A stretch of DNA of 64,000 nucleotides, from positions 243,202 through 307,201 of the forward strand of contig JAFZRE010000015.1 in NCBI GenBank assembly GCA_017620015.1. The letters run 5' to 3'. Position numbers and translations under genes: made by a program. The notes beneath the pieces are model-generated. The model was not told where the DNA came from. It saw nothing but the letters and a program-made list of their open reading frames with translations, and did not search any database. This stretch comes from Bacteroidales bacterium. Lineage in GTDB: Bacteria > Bacteroidota > Bacteroidia > Bacteroidales > ML635J-15. Shown here one piece after another: positions 16,915 through 25,078 of the stretch (the first letter of the stretch is position 1; the number at the start of each line of letters is the position of its first letter).

Positions 16915-17194
16915 AGATTAATTTTTTATCACGATTAGCACTTTCTACAGCAAAAGGTAGCAATGTTCCGTCTTCTACTATGTCAACAGGACGGTCAAGA
17001 ATTTCTTCCAGTTCACAAATCATTGCGGCGTGTTTCAGCAGACTTATTCCTTCATCATCGTATTGCACAAGCAAATCAACATCGCTCAATGGGGTTTCTT
17101 CGCCACGGGCAAACGAACCGAACAACCAAGCTTTCTGTATTGGCTGTGTCTTGAAATAATCGGCAATCAGTTGTTGCATCATCTTGTTGCTCAT
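16898..17194 (-). CDS. mntA: MntA-like nucleotidyltransferase antitoxin (second pair)
   Basis: A 98-aa minimal nucleotidyltransferase. The start at 17194 (MSNKMMQQ) is chosen by analogy with the first MntA; the longer frame adds a region lying across the promoter. The active site is GSFARGE followed by LSDVDLLV, with a third Asp in PVDIV. The stretch from QPIQKAWLFGS to YERKS aligns along its length with the first MntA at 7.2 kb. A -7 element (TATCTTTG, minus, 17223-17230) lies about 30 bp upstream. Confidence 0.88.
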   Translation of the reverse strand: MSNKMMQQLIADYFKTQPIQKAWLFGSFARGEETPLSDVDLLVQYDDEGISLLKHAAMICELEEILDRPVDIVEDGTLLPFAVESANRDKKLIYERKS

Positions 17195-17222
17195 AGCTAT
17201 ATTTATTTGTTGTTTGTGGTAC

Positions 17223-17230
17223 AAAGATAT
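17223..17230 (-). promoter_or_regulatory. -7 promoter element of the second mntA
   Basis: Minus-strand TATCTTTG matches TAnnTTTG. A -33 TTG at proper distance is not evident. Confidence 0.45.
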
Positions 17231-17274
17231 ATTTTTTTTTGTAATCGCGAATGAAATAAATAATAGTGCACACA

Positions 17275-17310
17275 AAAAACTGGCTGCATCTCACGATACA
17301 GCCAGTTTTT
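17275..17310 (-). terminator. Terminator of the T9SS gene at 17.4-19.0 kb
   Basis: The 11-bp stem AAAACTGGCTG/CAGCCAGTTTT is followed on the minus strand by a T run. Confidence 0.8.
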
Positions 17311-17353
17311 ACGATGATTTTGTATGCCTTTGAAATTTTCAGTTTAATGGCTT

Positions 17354-18970
17354 TTATTGAAATGTAACTTTTTCAACTATTGTTTTTTCTCCGCTTGTAA
17401 GTCTTATGACATATATTCCAGTGGAGAGGTTGCCTTTTTCAATTAGGATTTCGTTGTCTCCTTTGTTGACAATATATGTTCTTACAACTTTTCCGCACAT
17501 ATCAGTAAGAATTATTTCCGAAACCGATTCAAGTCCATTTATATTCAATGTTGCATGATCGTGTGCCGGATTCGGATATATCGACAATGCCGTATTGCTA
17601 CCTTCTTCAATTTCTGTAGTATTTTCAATAGAAAGGTCGTCAATGTGCAAGTTGTAGCCATAGTTTGAAATGCCCTTCAAGGTTATGTAGCTGCGGCTTG
17701 ATGTCTGCTGCGGAATTGCGAATGAGTATTCCTTCCATCCTTCTGCGGCAGAATATCCGTTTACGGTTGCAATCAAGGTTGCATCGTCAACAGACGGGTC
17801 GTCGTTCACATAGATTTCAATCTTGTCGTCATACGGCTGTTCAGAGAAATAGTCTTCCATTGGTCCATACTGGTACAACTTGAAGGTAAGCGCACGGCTT
17901 TCGGTGAGGTCGATTGCCGGAGAAGTCATTGTCGCCCAACTGCCATCGGTGAAGCTGAAAGCGGCGAAAGTAGCCACATTGCTTCCCGAAGCAGGAGCGC
18001 AGGACGGATTTGCCGGATTTGTGCTGATTGTCCAGTTGACTGCGTTTGCCGAACCATCCAACGACCAGCACATAAGTCCGTTTTCAAAGTCTTCCGTCCA
18101 CGGGAACTCGGTGATTTCTTCACAAGGTGTCGAGAATGTGGCTGTTGCCGATGGTTGCGACTCGTCATCGCCGCAGATGGTTACAAGATAATACTCGTAA
18201 TTTGTTGCAAGGCTAAGACCTTCGATTGTGTACTGATTTGTACCGGCGGAAATATCTACGCTCTGGTATGTTTCTTCGTCCGAAGCCTTGTAGTAAAGGC
18301 GTACGGCGGTGGTGTTGTCGGTGGGTGTCCACGAGATTGTAGCTTCGTCGTTGTTGACGCTTGCTGCAATCTGCACCGGTGCGGTACACGAAGCCGACAT
18401 TTCTACCGCAAAATTATCGACGAAGCACGACGGATAAGCAGCTGAACAAGCTCTGCCACAAAGCCATAGCGCAATGTAGTGACCTTCGCCCGAATATGCA
18501 GCCATATTAATTTCCTTAAGTTCCCAAGTGCTTGTTGCTCCTACCCTATGGATGGTGTCGATTGCAACAAATGTAAGCGTGTCGGTCGGGTCGGACATTA
18601 CGCCCAGAATCAAGCCCACCTCGGTGGTTTTGGTCGATTTGTACCTTAATTTTACGGTTGTGCTGCTTATTGGCACTGTCGGGTCAATCTTTGGCGATAT
18701 TGCAAATTGCGAAGTTGGACCCTGAAGCATAAAGAAAAGGCTTCCAGAACTGCCGTCGGCACCTGTAGGCGAAATTGTCGGGCAGTCGTATTCCATACCT
18801 GACTGGTACGAGAATATCTTGCTCCAACATTCGGGGAAAGATGTGTTGTCGTAGGTTTCAAGACCTTCAAAATCTTCGGTGTAGGGAAGCGTTTTCTCAC
18901 AGTCGTTCTGAGCATAAACCAAATATGCTCCGATAACCATAATCAGTGTTAGTAAAACTTTTTTCATCAT
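17354..18970 (-). CDS. T9SS cargo with two choice-of-anchor/MAM-like domains and an Fn3 domain
   Basis: A 538-aa surface protein. It has a signal peptide (about 1-20, ending VYAQ), then a first cleaved-adhesin/choice-of-anchor J domain (about 27-190, PYTEDFEG...FVDNFAVE). A fibronectin type III-like domain follows (about 195-280), then a second adhesin domain (about 288-450, PWTEDFENG...LHIDDLSIE). The last 80 residues form a type A sorting domain (LSIYPNP...GIYVIRL...VEKVTFQ). Proteins of this layout in Porphyromonas (gingipain adhesin regions) bind host proteins or haemoglobin; that role is only inferred here. Its promoter carries the conserved upstream element described at 19019-19117. Confidence 0.88.
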   Translation of the reverse strand: MMKKVLLTLIMVIGAYLVYAQNDCEKTLPYTEDFEGLETYDNTSFPECWSKIFSYQSGMEYDCPTISPTGADGSSGSLFFMLQGPTSQFAISPKIDPTVPISSTTVKLRYKSTKTTEVGLILGVMSDPTDTLTFVAIDTIHRVGATSTWELKEINMAAYSGEGHYIALWLCGRACSAAYPSCFVDNFAVEMSASCTAPVQIAASVNNDEATISWTPTDNTTAVRLYYKASDEETYQSVDISAGTNQYTIEGLSLATNYEYYLVTICGDDESQPSATATFSTPCEEITEFPWTEDFENGLMCWSLDGSANAVNWTISTNPANPSCAPASGSNVATFAAFSFTDGSWATMTSPAIDLTESRALTFKLYQYGPMEDYFSEQPYDDKIEIYVNDDPSVDDATLIATVNGYSAAEGWKEYSFAIPQQTSSRSYITLKGISNYGYNLHIDDLSIENTTEIEEGSNTALSIYPNPAHDHATLNINGLESVSEIILTDMCGKVVRTYIVNKGDNEILIEKGNLSTGIYVIRLTSGEKTIVEKVTFQ

Positions 18971-19018
18971 TCTTTTGTTTTCGTTCGTGTAAATAAATGT
19001 AAATTAACTTTGGATTCG

Positions 19019-19117
19019 CAAAAGTACAGCCGTAGCTATGGGCGCACAATCCCTAAAAATGATGAAAAGAACGACCATATTTAGCCAAAAGTTGTGATTG
19101 AACTGAATATCCGCAAT
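19019..19117 (-). promoter_or_regulatory. Promoter plus conserved three-block upstream element (copy 1)
   Basis: On the minus strand: TACTTTTG at 19019-19026, a 20-bp spacer, and TTG at 19047-19049 within GGGATTG. Directly upstream lie three blocks shared with 22309-22378: TTCTTTTCATCATTTTT, then ATCACAACT.TTGG.TAAAT, then TGCGGATATT. The start codon of the T9SS gene is about 50 bp downstream. Confidence 0.65.
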
Positions 19118-19129
19118 GTCATATTTTTG
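19098..19129 (+). promoter_or_regulatory. Divergent promoter of the FISUMP-like lipoprotein gene
   Basis: TTG at 19098-19100, a 21-bp spacer and TATTTTTG at 19122-19129, about 29 bp before the lipoprotein start. It overlaps the conserved element of the opposite promoter. Confidence 0.55.
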
Positions 19130-19157
19130 CATATCAAGAATTTATAATGTTAAAGGT

Positions 19158-20324
19158 ATGAAGCGTAAGTTATACATTTTGTCGGTATTGGTTCTGGTGA
19201 CGATTTTGCTGGCTAGCGGATGCAAGGACAAGATAACATATACTGTGGTTTTCAATCCCAACGGAGGGAGCGGTACTATGCAACCGCAGGTATTTGCCGA
19301 GGGCGAGGAGAAAAACTTGTCATCCAATGCGTTTATCCGTGAGAACTATAACTTTTCAGGCTGGAACACTATGAGCGACGGCAGCGGAACTGCCTATAGC
19401 GACGGCCAGAAGATAAGGCTTGTTTCGGATATAACACTTTATGCACAGTGGGTTGCCAATGCGGACACGACAATCGTAATTGGAACAACCGTGTATGTTA
19501 CATTCGATGCCAATGGCGGTGCGGGAGAAATGTCCCCACAACCATTTACAGTTGGGATTGCACAAGCATTGTCAGCCAATGAGTTTACGCGCGAGAACTA
19601 TGGCTTTGTAAGTTGGAATACAGCTGCCGACGGTTCGGGCAGGACTTATTCCGACTCGCAAGAAGTTACGATTTCTGTCAATACAACGCTGTATGCACAG
19701 TGGATTGCCTTGCCCGACTTGTCCGAGCATTCATGGGTTGACCTTGGGTTGCCGTCGGGGACTAAGTGGGCAACCTGCAACATCGGTGCTAGCAATCCAG
19801 AAGAATACGGACACTTTTTCGCTTGGGGAGAAATTACCGAAAAGGGCGCATACACTTGGGAAAGCTACAGATACGCCGAAGGCACTTCGTGGAACAATCC
19901 GAAACTGACAAAATATTGCAGCGACCCACAGTTCGGCAACAATGGTTTTACCGATAACCTTTCGATGCTCGAACCCACCGACGATGCAGCCACAGCCAAC
20001 TGGGGAAACGATTGGTGCATACCGACCTACGAGGAAATGAGCGAACTGATGACTTCATGCTCCATTGTTTGGACATCGATTAACGGCGTTGGCGGACGGC
20101 AGTTTACCGGACCTAACGGCAATTCCATCTTCCTACCAGCAGCAGGATACCAAAGCGGAAGCGAACACAACTACAACGGTTCGTACGGCATTTACTGGAC
20201 AAGTTCGCTCTATACCGATGTTCCTTGCCGTGCGTGGGGCATTTTCTTCGGTACTGACGACTGCGAGGAAAAGCTTACCTACCGCAACTGCGGACTGTCG
20301 GTGAGAGCGGTGAAGAGAAATTGA
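19158..20324 (+). CDS. Lipoprotein with InlB-type repeats and a FISUMP-like domain
   Basis: A 388-aa lipoprotein. The start at 19158 gives a clear signal and lipobox (LASGC). Two InlB B-repeat (Flg_new) domains follow, each ending in LYAQW after GWNTMSDGSG or SWNTAADGSG. Then comes a C-terminal domain of about 190 residues (VDLGLPSGTKWATCNIG...GLSVRAVKRN). That domain is typical of the Fibrobacter succinogenes major paralogous family, widespread in Bacteroidota surface proteins. The role is unknown; the architecture suggests binding at the cell surface. It is divergent from the T9SS gene at 17.4-19.0 kb. Confidence 0.85.
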   Translation: MKRKLYILSVLVLVTILLASGCKDKITYTVVFNPNGGSGTMQPQVFAEGEEKNLSSNAFIRENYNFSGWNTMSDGSGTAYSDGQKIRLVSDITLYAQWVANADTTIVIGTTVYVTFDANGGAGEMSPQPFTVGIAQALSANEFTRENYGFVSWNTAADGSGRTYSDSQEVTISVNTTLYAQWIALPDLSEHSWVDLGLPSGTKWATCNIGASNPEEYGHFFAWGEITEKGAYTWESYRYAEGTSWNNPKLTKYCSDPQFGNNGFTDNLSMLEPTDDAATANWGNDWCIPTYEEMSELMTSCSIVWTSINGVGGRQFTGPNGNSIFLPAAGYQSGSEHNYNGSYGIYWTSSLYTDVPCRAWGIFFGTDDCEEKLTYRNCGLSVRAVKRN

Positions 20325-20325
20325 T

Positions 20326-20402
20326 TTTGGGCTCGAAGGCTAACTGGCTTGAAGCCAATAAGACTTTCCGCCTTTTAGCCTTTTCTTCTTTTAGCCCAAA
20401 AA
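20326..20402. repeat. Dyad of octamer-type repeats between convergent genes
   Basis: TTTTGGGCT (20326-20334) is inverted at 20394-20402. Between them run degenerate octamers of the CTnnnAGG family in both directions. It lies directly after the lipoprotein stop and before the convergent membrane-protein stop, so it may end transcription from both sides. Confidence 0.55.
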
Positions 20403-20429
20403 CGCAATAATCATTCCTTAAACACACTG

Positions 20430-20828
20430 TTAATCTTTCTCTTTCACCATACGCAACGAATACACAAACAGATATACACCCAGAACTGCCATTGCAAGAA
20501 GGATTATCAACTGCACGGGATTGAACTCCATGAACAGTTCGCTAGTGTGGAAGATGTTGAACAGCATCATCACCGTTGCCAAAACAAGATTGATGACACG
20601 CATAACCTTGAATTTGCGGTAATTCATACATAGCAATCCGCACATCGGGACGAAGAATGCCAAACTCATCATAAACATTATCATACCCGTTGATGCTTCT
20701 CCTGTAGAATCGGGCATTGCGATATTTGCTCCCCAGAATGCAGGGAGAATGTCGGCTGCAATATGAGCCATAAAGCCCACCATAATAATCACCCATAAAA
20801 AGGACACTTTTGAAATTTTGTTTTCCAT
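20430..20828 (-). CDS. Small integral membrane protein, 132 aa
   Basis: A 132-aa protein with four hydrophobic segments (about residues 9-30, 48-68, 77-95 and 104-124) and short charged ends. It is clearly an inner-membrane protein. I recognise no catalytic motif. It lies 46 bp downstream of the ECF-S-like gene in the same direction and is probably the third gene of the methyltransferase operon, which suggests a role linked to the transported compound. That link is inference from position only. Confidence 0.65.
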   Translation of the reverse strand: MENKISKVSFLWVIIMVGFMAHIAADILPAFWGANIAMPDSTGEASTGMIMFMMSLAFFVPMCGLLCMNYRKFKVMRVINLVLATVMMLFNIFHTSELFMEFNPVQLIILLAMAVLGVYLFVYSLRMVKEKD

Positions 20829-20874
20829 TGCTAAAAAATTACGATTAAACGAATTGTTATTTCAATACTGCCGT

Positions 20875-21423
20875 TTATTTTTTCAGCACACGCTCTGCCA
20901 ACCGCATTGCAAGTATGGAAATTGGTATGGTCAAAAGCAGTACTATAATAAGCATAGGCACATTGTCAATGACAGGCATCATCAGTTTGTCGTAGCCTGT
21001 CGGCATTTCTTCAACTGCAGCAGCTAGCGACCCTTCGGTATCTGTCCACCAGTGGGCAGTGAAGGCAAAAAAAGAAAATGCAAACGGTAGAAAACTCCAA
21101 CGGACGCCTTTCCGCGTATCGTAACCACATACCATCCTAATTATTTCGGAAAGTGCCGTAAGAATCGCTATTCCTATGATGAATGAGATGTCGGCCTCAC
21201 CTGCCAGTAAAGCTGCGACAAGGAAAGTTCCATTGAGAATTGTTGCCACGCCAAAACAACGCAACAGACTTGCCGAATAAAGATACACGAAAGCAAAAAA
21301 TATGGGAAGAATCGCGCCAATGTACGCATAGCACATCGGATGAATCATACCGCTTGCCCCGCCTACAATAAACAAGGCAAAATAGGCAATTGCCATAAGA
21401 ATAATTTTAAATGCTGTTTTCAT
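20875..21423 (-). CDS. MptD-like ECF transporter S component
   Basis: A 182-aa membrane protein with five or six hydrophobic segments, starting with a GGASGMIHPMCYAYIGAI segment. Its size, topology and the conserved glycine/proline-rich second segment resemble the MptD/Trep_Strep family of putative ECF substrate-binding (S) subunits, whose substrate is not established. No ATPase or T subunit is found in this window, so it would rely on components elsewhere. It lies 20 bp after the methyltransferase gene, in the same operon. Confidence 0.65.
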   Translation of the reverse strand: MKTAFKIILMAIAYFALFIVGGASGMIHPMCYAYIGAILPIFFAFVYLYSASLLRCFGVATILNGTFLVAALLAGEADISFIIGIAILTALSEIIRMVCGYDTRKGVRWSFLPFAFSFFAFTAHWWTDTEGSLAAAVEEMPTGYDKLMMPVIDNVPMLIIVLLLTIPISILAMRLAERVLKK

Positions 21424-21443
21424 TGCGTTAACTTATTAAAAAT

Positions 21444-22223
21444 CTACCACTTATACACTGCCAATCTATTGTTCAGATGCGGCAAAAACAGAGCGAACAA
21501 CTTTGCACGAACGGAATATTTTCGCATTTCTTCGTTGTAGCTATGTTCCGAAACTAAACTCATCCGTGGTTCCAGTTCAAGATATTCCCTACCCGACTTT
21601 GTCCCCCAATGGAACTGGGCGTTGGTGTATTTCACGGCATCGTGATGCTTGGTGTTCTTGCCAAGTAGCGGATGATGCAGTTCGGCCAGCAGGTAACCAT
21701 GTTCAAACGAATCGCACAACATATTGAGACAAGTCTTTACTTGCTCTTTCGTAAAATATTCCAGCACACCTTCCATAACGACGATGGTCATGGAACGTTT
21801 GGGCAGCCCATTTGTCCACTCTGCATCGAGAGCACTGCCGTCCCTCATAATGCAGCGGTCGCGGTCCTGATATATTTTGCGTCTAACCGACATAATGTCG
21901 TGCAAATCGACATCGAACCACGAGATTTTGCCATTGTCAACCTGCACGAACTTGTCGTCGAAACCGCAGCCCAGATTTATGCACAGCGCATCGGGATATT
22001 GGCTGATGAGTTCTTCCAACTGGTTCTTGTACATAATGGTACGTGCCACTACACCTTCGTGCGACATAAACGGGTCGTACTTGCTGACATCCACGCCAAG
22101 CGTGTCGATAATTTCCTTCGCCATCGAATCCTTGATTCGTGCGTTCGGACGGCAGGTCTCACTGGCGCGAATTGCCAGCGTTATCAGTGCCGTTTCTTGA
22201 ATATCCCCTATTTTCAAATCCAT
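21444..22223 (-). CDS. Class I SAM-dependent methyltransferase, LCMT-like
   Basis: A 259-aa protein. The SAM-binding motif INLGCGFDD is preceded by an N-terminal helical region with MYKNQLEELI and followed by WFDVDLHD and MEGVLEYF. This pattern belongs to the leucine-carboxyl-methyltransferase (PPM1/LCMT)-like family, bacterial members of which act on small molecules such as polyketides or omega-carboxylates. It is the first gene of a three-gene operon with an ECF-S-like protein and a small membrane protein. Its promoter shares the three-block upstream element with the T9SS gene at 17.4-19.0 kb. Confidence 0.78.
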   Translation of the reverse strand: MDLKIGDIQETALITLAIRASETCRPNARIKDSMAKEIIDTLGVDVSKYDPFMSHEGVVARTIMYKNQLEELISQYPDALCINLGCGFDDKFVQVDNGKISWFDVDLHDIMSVRRKIYQDRDRCIMRDGSALDAEWTNGLPKRSMTIVVMEGVLEYFTKEQVKTCLNMLCDSFEHGYLLAELHHPLLGKNTKHHDAVKYTNAQFHWGTKSGREYLELEPRMSLVSEHSYNEEMRKYSVRAKLFALFLPHLNNRLAVYKW

Positions 22224-22280
22224 TTTATTGTATTTTTTATTGTTTTTCCTGTTTATTCTCTCTTATCAACTTTTACAATG

Positions 22281-22378
22281 CAAAGTTCTTGCATTCGGAA
22301 AGGCCAAGCAATCCCGAAAAATGATGAAAAGAAAGGCTGGATTTAACCAATAGTTGTGATAGGAGGAATATCCGCATA
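22281..22378 (-). promoter_or_regulatory. Promoter plus conserved three-block upstream element (copy 2)
   Basis: On the minus strand: a weaker -7 GAACTTTG at 22281-22288, a 20-bp spacer, and TTG at 22309-22311 within GGGATTG. The same three blocks as at 19.05-19.12 kb follow in the same order with the same spacing to within 1 bp. The methyltransferase start is about 58 bp downstream. Confidence 0.6.
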
Positions 22379-22385
22379 AACAATT

Positions 22386-22428
22386 GAGGCTTTCTACCAA
22401 CAATTAGATAGAAAGCCTCACTATTTTT
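22386..22428. terminator. Strong hairpin between the lipoprotein and methyltransferase genes
   Basis: The 11-bp stem GAGGCTTTCTA/TAGAAAGCCTC closes a 12-nt loop. The better T run is on the plus strand; on the minus strand it still lies directly after the lipoprotein gene and may end its transcript. Confidence 0.6.
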
Positions 22429-22458
22429 TCAGAATATCCTTAATGCAAATAGCGGATT

Positions 22459-23022
22459 TTATTTCTGCATCGAAATATCCGTTCTTGTCGAATCGTCTTC
22501 GTAGCGCAACTTGCAGTCGGACTTGCAAAGCGACATAATCTTCATGTCGGCAACGCTGACGTATGAGCTTGACGTTGAGTCGTACATGCTGAATTTCAGA
22601 TATTCCTTCTTATCATCGAAAGCCCATTTGAATCCGATTTGCGATGAGAGCAAAGCAGAGAAATCAACATCTTCAAGTCCTCCGGATACACTGTCTGCAT
22701 TTGCGGTAGAATCCTGCAATTCGCCCATAAGTTCTTCCCAGTCGGTATCAGACAATATATCACCTAAACCTTTATCATTGAACTTAATATAACCGGTTTC
22801 GTCCTTCTCGAATGTCATCAGCAGTTCGCCGAACATTGCGAAATCGGAAAACTTGATTGCCGTAGTATCAAAGTCCACCTGAGTAATCTTCCATGTACCG
22901 AGAAGACGTCCCTTTGGTGACTTCAACATCAAACCATAATCCTCCTCGTACTTCTTGCAAGAAGAAAACATCATGCACATCACAAGTGCAACAATCCCGA
23001 CAAAACAAACATATCTTTTCAT
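22459..23022 (-). CDS. Lipocalin-like lipoprotein, 187 aa
   Basis: A 187-aa lipoprotein (lipobox FSSC, Cys22). Its opening after the lipid site (KSPKGRLLGTWKITQV) is the strand typical of Bacteroidota lipocalin-like lipoproteins. Alternating beta segments and an acidic serine-rich insert (about 105-120) follow. It is paralogous to the next gene upstream: both share C.-.Y, the K/RS.K.R..G.W block and a similar length of first strand. Twelve bp separate the two genes, so they form an operon. Ligand and role are unknown. Confidence 0.72.
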   Translation of the reverse strand: MKRYVCFVGIVALVMCMMFSSCKKYEEDYGLMLKSPKGRLLGTWKITQVDFDTTAIKFSDFAMFGELLMTFEKDETGYIKFNDKGLGDILSDTDWEELMGELQDSTANADSVSGGLEDVDFSALLSSQIGFKWAFDDKKEYLKFSMYDSTSSSYVSVADMKIMSLCKSDCKLRYEDDSTRTDISMQK

Positions 23023-23034
23023 AGCAATATCTTT

Positions 23035-23496
23035 TTATTCCTGTTTCTTTTCAAAATGGCGTTCGATAAGGTCGTCGTATCCTGAATATTCCTCGCTTCC
23101 GTTCACAAGCCACAACTCGTCCTTCGACAGGCGTGTTATCTTGTACATACGCTCGCTATCACCATTGATGCTGTCAAGCTGAACGAGCACGAGTTCGGTC
23201 TTGTCCTCGCCAAACGACCATTCACCGACTAGTTCCTGTGGAAATTTCACAGACTGAACCTTATTATATAAATATGTACCATCGTCATTAAAAGTCAATT
23301 CCGATGACGATTCCATGTCGAACAATGTCTGCTCGCGCTTGTCGTTAACCAGCAAATCGGCGAGATGCCACTCCCCGACTATTCTCGATTTTGCCGACCG
23401 AAGTGAAATTTCAGGTCCATTCTCGTATCTTCCGCACGATTCGAACGTTGCGACCGACAAGATAACGACCAACAATACAGCTATTAATCTACGCAT
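23035..23496 (-). CDS. Lipocalin-like lipoprotein, 153 aa
   Basis: A 153-aa lipoprotein with signal and lipobox (FESC, Cys21). SLRSAKSRIVGEWHLADL corresponds to the first strand of the neighbouring paralog. Later strands include ELTFNDDGTYLY and GEWSFGEDKTELVLVQL, the latter typical of lipocalin-like small barrels. It is the first gene of a tandem pair that probably arose by duplication and then diverged strongly. No ligand can be predicted. Upstream lies the terminator of tRNA-Leu(CAG) on the same strand. Confidence 0.72.
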   Translation of the reverse strand: MRRLIAVLLVVILSVATFESCGRYENGPEISLRSAKSRIVGEWHLADLLVNDKREQTLFDMESSSELTFNDDGTYLYNKVQSVKFPQELVGEWSFGEDKTELVLVQLDSINGDSERMYKITRLSKDELWLVNGSEEYSGYDDLIERHFEKKQE

Positions 23497-23551
23497 AGCA
23501 TTTAAAATAAATTACAAAAATAAGAATTTTTTGTGACACAATCGGTTTAAA

Positions 23552-23580
23552 ACAAAAAAAAAGACGAAAATTTCGTCTTT
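23552..23580 (-). terminator. Terminator of tRNA-Leu(CAG)
   Basis: The stem AAGACGAAA/TTTCGTCTT is followed on the minus strand by nine T. Confidence 0.85.
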
Positions 23581-23583
23581 CTG

Positions 23584-23667
23584 TGCCCGAGACAGGGCTC
23601 GAACCTGCACGTCCTTGCGAACACTGGTCCCTGAAACCAGCGCGTCTACCAATTCCGCCACTTGGGC
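23584..23667 (-). tRNA. tRNA-Leu (anticodon CAG)
   Basis: A class II tRNA with a long variable arm. The anticodon stem CTGGT/ACCAG holds the loop TTCAGGG, so the anticodon is CAG (reads CUG). The D arm has GGAATTGGTAGAC and the T arm GGTTCGAGCCC. The acceptor stem GCCCAAG/CTCGGGC carries an A-C mismatch at the fifth pair, where a G-C pair would be expected. CCA is not encoded. Confidence 0.9.
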
Positions 23668-23679
23668 ATTTTGCGGTTG

Positions 23680-23687
23680 CAAAGGTA
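23680..23687 (-). promoter_or_regulatory. -7 promoter element of tRNA-Leu(CAG)
   Basis: Minus-strand TACCTTTG matches TAnnTTTG, 12 bp before the tRNA. Confidence 0.6.
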
Positions 23688-23718
23688 GAACTTTTTTTTG
23701 TATCCGCAAAAAAAAGTT

Positions 23719-25017
23719 CTACCTGCTATTGAATTTCGTGTAATTTATCAATCTGTCGTACGACTCGCTCGGATTGCGGTGATACACAAACAACTGGTAA
23801 TCATTTTCGGTCTGACGATGGCTACCCTCGAAGAAATTCCTGTCCATAGCCGCCCCCTCGCCTTCCGAAACAACTACATACCTATAATTGTAATATCCCT
23901 GCTTCAGGAACATAAGCAGCTCGTAGCAATGCGCCTCCATATTGTATTTCATCTTGTACTGAGGCAAAATTTCATAATTTGTCAGTTCGCCATAAAGATA
24001 TACACTGGCATTGCCGAGCATCGACGGATTGTTCAGACGGAAATGCACAATGGCATACTCCGACTGAATTTCGGGGAAATTGTTGTTGTTGCGACGGTTG
24101 GTCTTTATAACGTATCCGCCATTTATGTCCTCGGCACTTGCATACGGCTCGAAATACTTTGTCTTGCCCGCAACAAGGTCGATGTAATAGTAGGGCTTGT
24201 GATACTCAATGTTTTCAACGTACTCGGAATTTAGCTCCAAGTTGTTGAAATTGAAGTACCTATACTCGTTGCCGGCATTGAACAGATACTTGTCCTCCCA
24301 GTCGAAAGTTATGGCATCTCCGCTAACAAACGACGGTTTCATCTCGGTGTAGGCCTCGTCCCACTGATTGTTCTGCACAAGCGTAACCTTCAGTTCGTCA
24401 AGCGGATTGTAGATGGGATACTTTTTCGGTTTAATTACAAAGTCAACCTTCTGGAATTCCTTCTTGAACTCGCCGAACACATTGGAATTTACGCGTCCCT
24501 CAACCTCAACAATGTTCTCGTAAACCATAAATCTTTTAGTGCAGACAATCCGTTCCTCAGGCTCCTTCACGAAAACTATAAGCAAGTAATTTCCAGAGAG
24601 TTTCAGTTGCAAATCATCGTTTGGAAGGTTGAGCGAAAAATGCGTGTACTGCACGTAGGTGCTCTGCGATTCCTCGTAGTTGCGAATTTCATTTTCCTCA
24701 AAACCTTCGGCATAATCAACAAACATCAAATTCGATGGCTTCCAGTCGTAGGTGCAATGCATTACTGTATAATAATAGTCCTGCGGCTGCGACTCTACCT
24801 GGTCGAACGAAAATTCTAGTCCTACCTCGCCGTAAAGTTCCATCACAGGTGACGAAACTTCCCAGTCGTGCAGATGCAGGCGAACTGTTTTCAGGCTCTT
24901 TTCGTACACACGGTCAACGCAACTGACGGTATCGCGGTCGAAGTCGAACGCAAACGACTTCAAGCCTAGCAATACGAATAGCAGCACTATCGGCAATCTT
25001 GCAAAATGAAATTTCAT
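23719..25017 (-). CDS. DUF5103 protein, T9SS translocon plug
   Basis: A 432-aa protein. The start at 25017 gives a signal peptide (MKFHFARLP...SFAF); a longer frame is rejected because it would enter the divergent promoter. The body is the DUF5103 fold: VRLHLHDWEVSSPVMEL, then CTYDWKPSNLMFVDYAEGF, later an NRRNNNNFPEIQSEYAIVHF block and the C-terminal RHRNPSES-like YHRNPSESYDRLINY. In Flavobacterium this family was identified as the Plug that closes the periplasmic end of the SprA translocon. Cargo with type A sorting domains is present in five places in this window, which fits a functional system. Confidence 0.85.
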   Translation of the reverse strand: MKFHFARLPIVLLFVLLGLKSFAFDFDRDTVSCVDRVYEKSLKTVRLHLHDWEVSSPVMELYGEVGLEFSFDQVESQPQDYYYTVMHCTYDWKPSNLMFVDYAEGFEENEIRNYEESQSTYVQYTHFSLNLPNDDLQLKLSGNYLLIVFVKEPEERIVCTKRFMVYENIVEVEGRVNSNVFGEFKKEFQKVDFVIKPKKYPIYNPLDELKVTLVQNNQWDEAYTEMKPSFVSGDAITFDWEDKYLFNAGNEYRYFNFNNLELNSEYVENIEYHKPYYYIDLVAGKTKYFEPYASAEDINGGYVIKTNRRNNNNFPEIQSEYAIVHFRLNNPSMLGNASVYLYGELTNYEILPQYKMKYNMEAHCYELLMFLKQGYYNYRYVVVSEGEGAAMDRNFFEGSHRQTENDYQLFVYHRNPSESYDRLINYTKFNSR

Positions 25018-25053
25018 CGCAATAAAATTTTTCACGAAGTAACACAAAATATT

Positions 25054-25061
25054 TATATTTG
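25054..25061 (+). promoter_or_regulatory. -7 promoter element
   Basis: TATATTTG, 17 bp before the start of the secreted 322-aa protein. Confidence 0.5.
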
Positions 25062-25078
25062 GGAAATTTTTTCTGACA

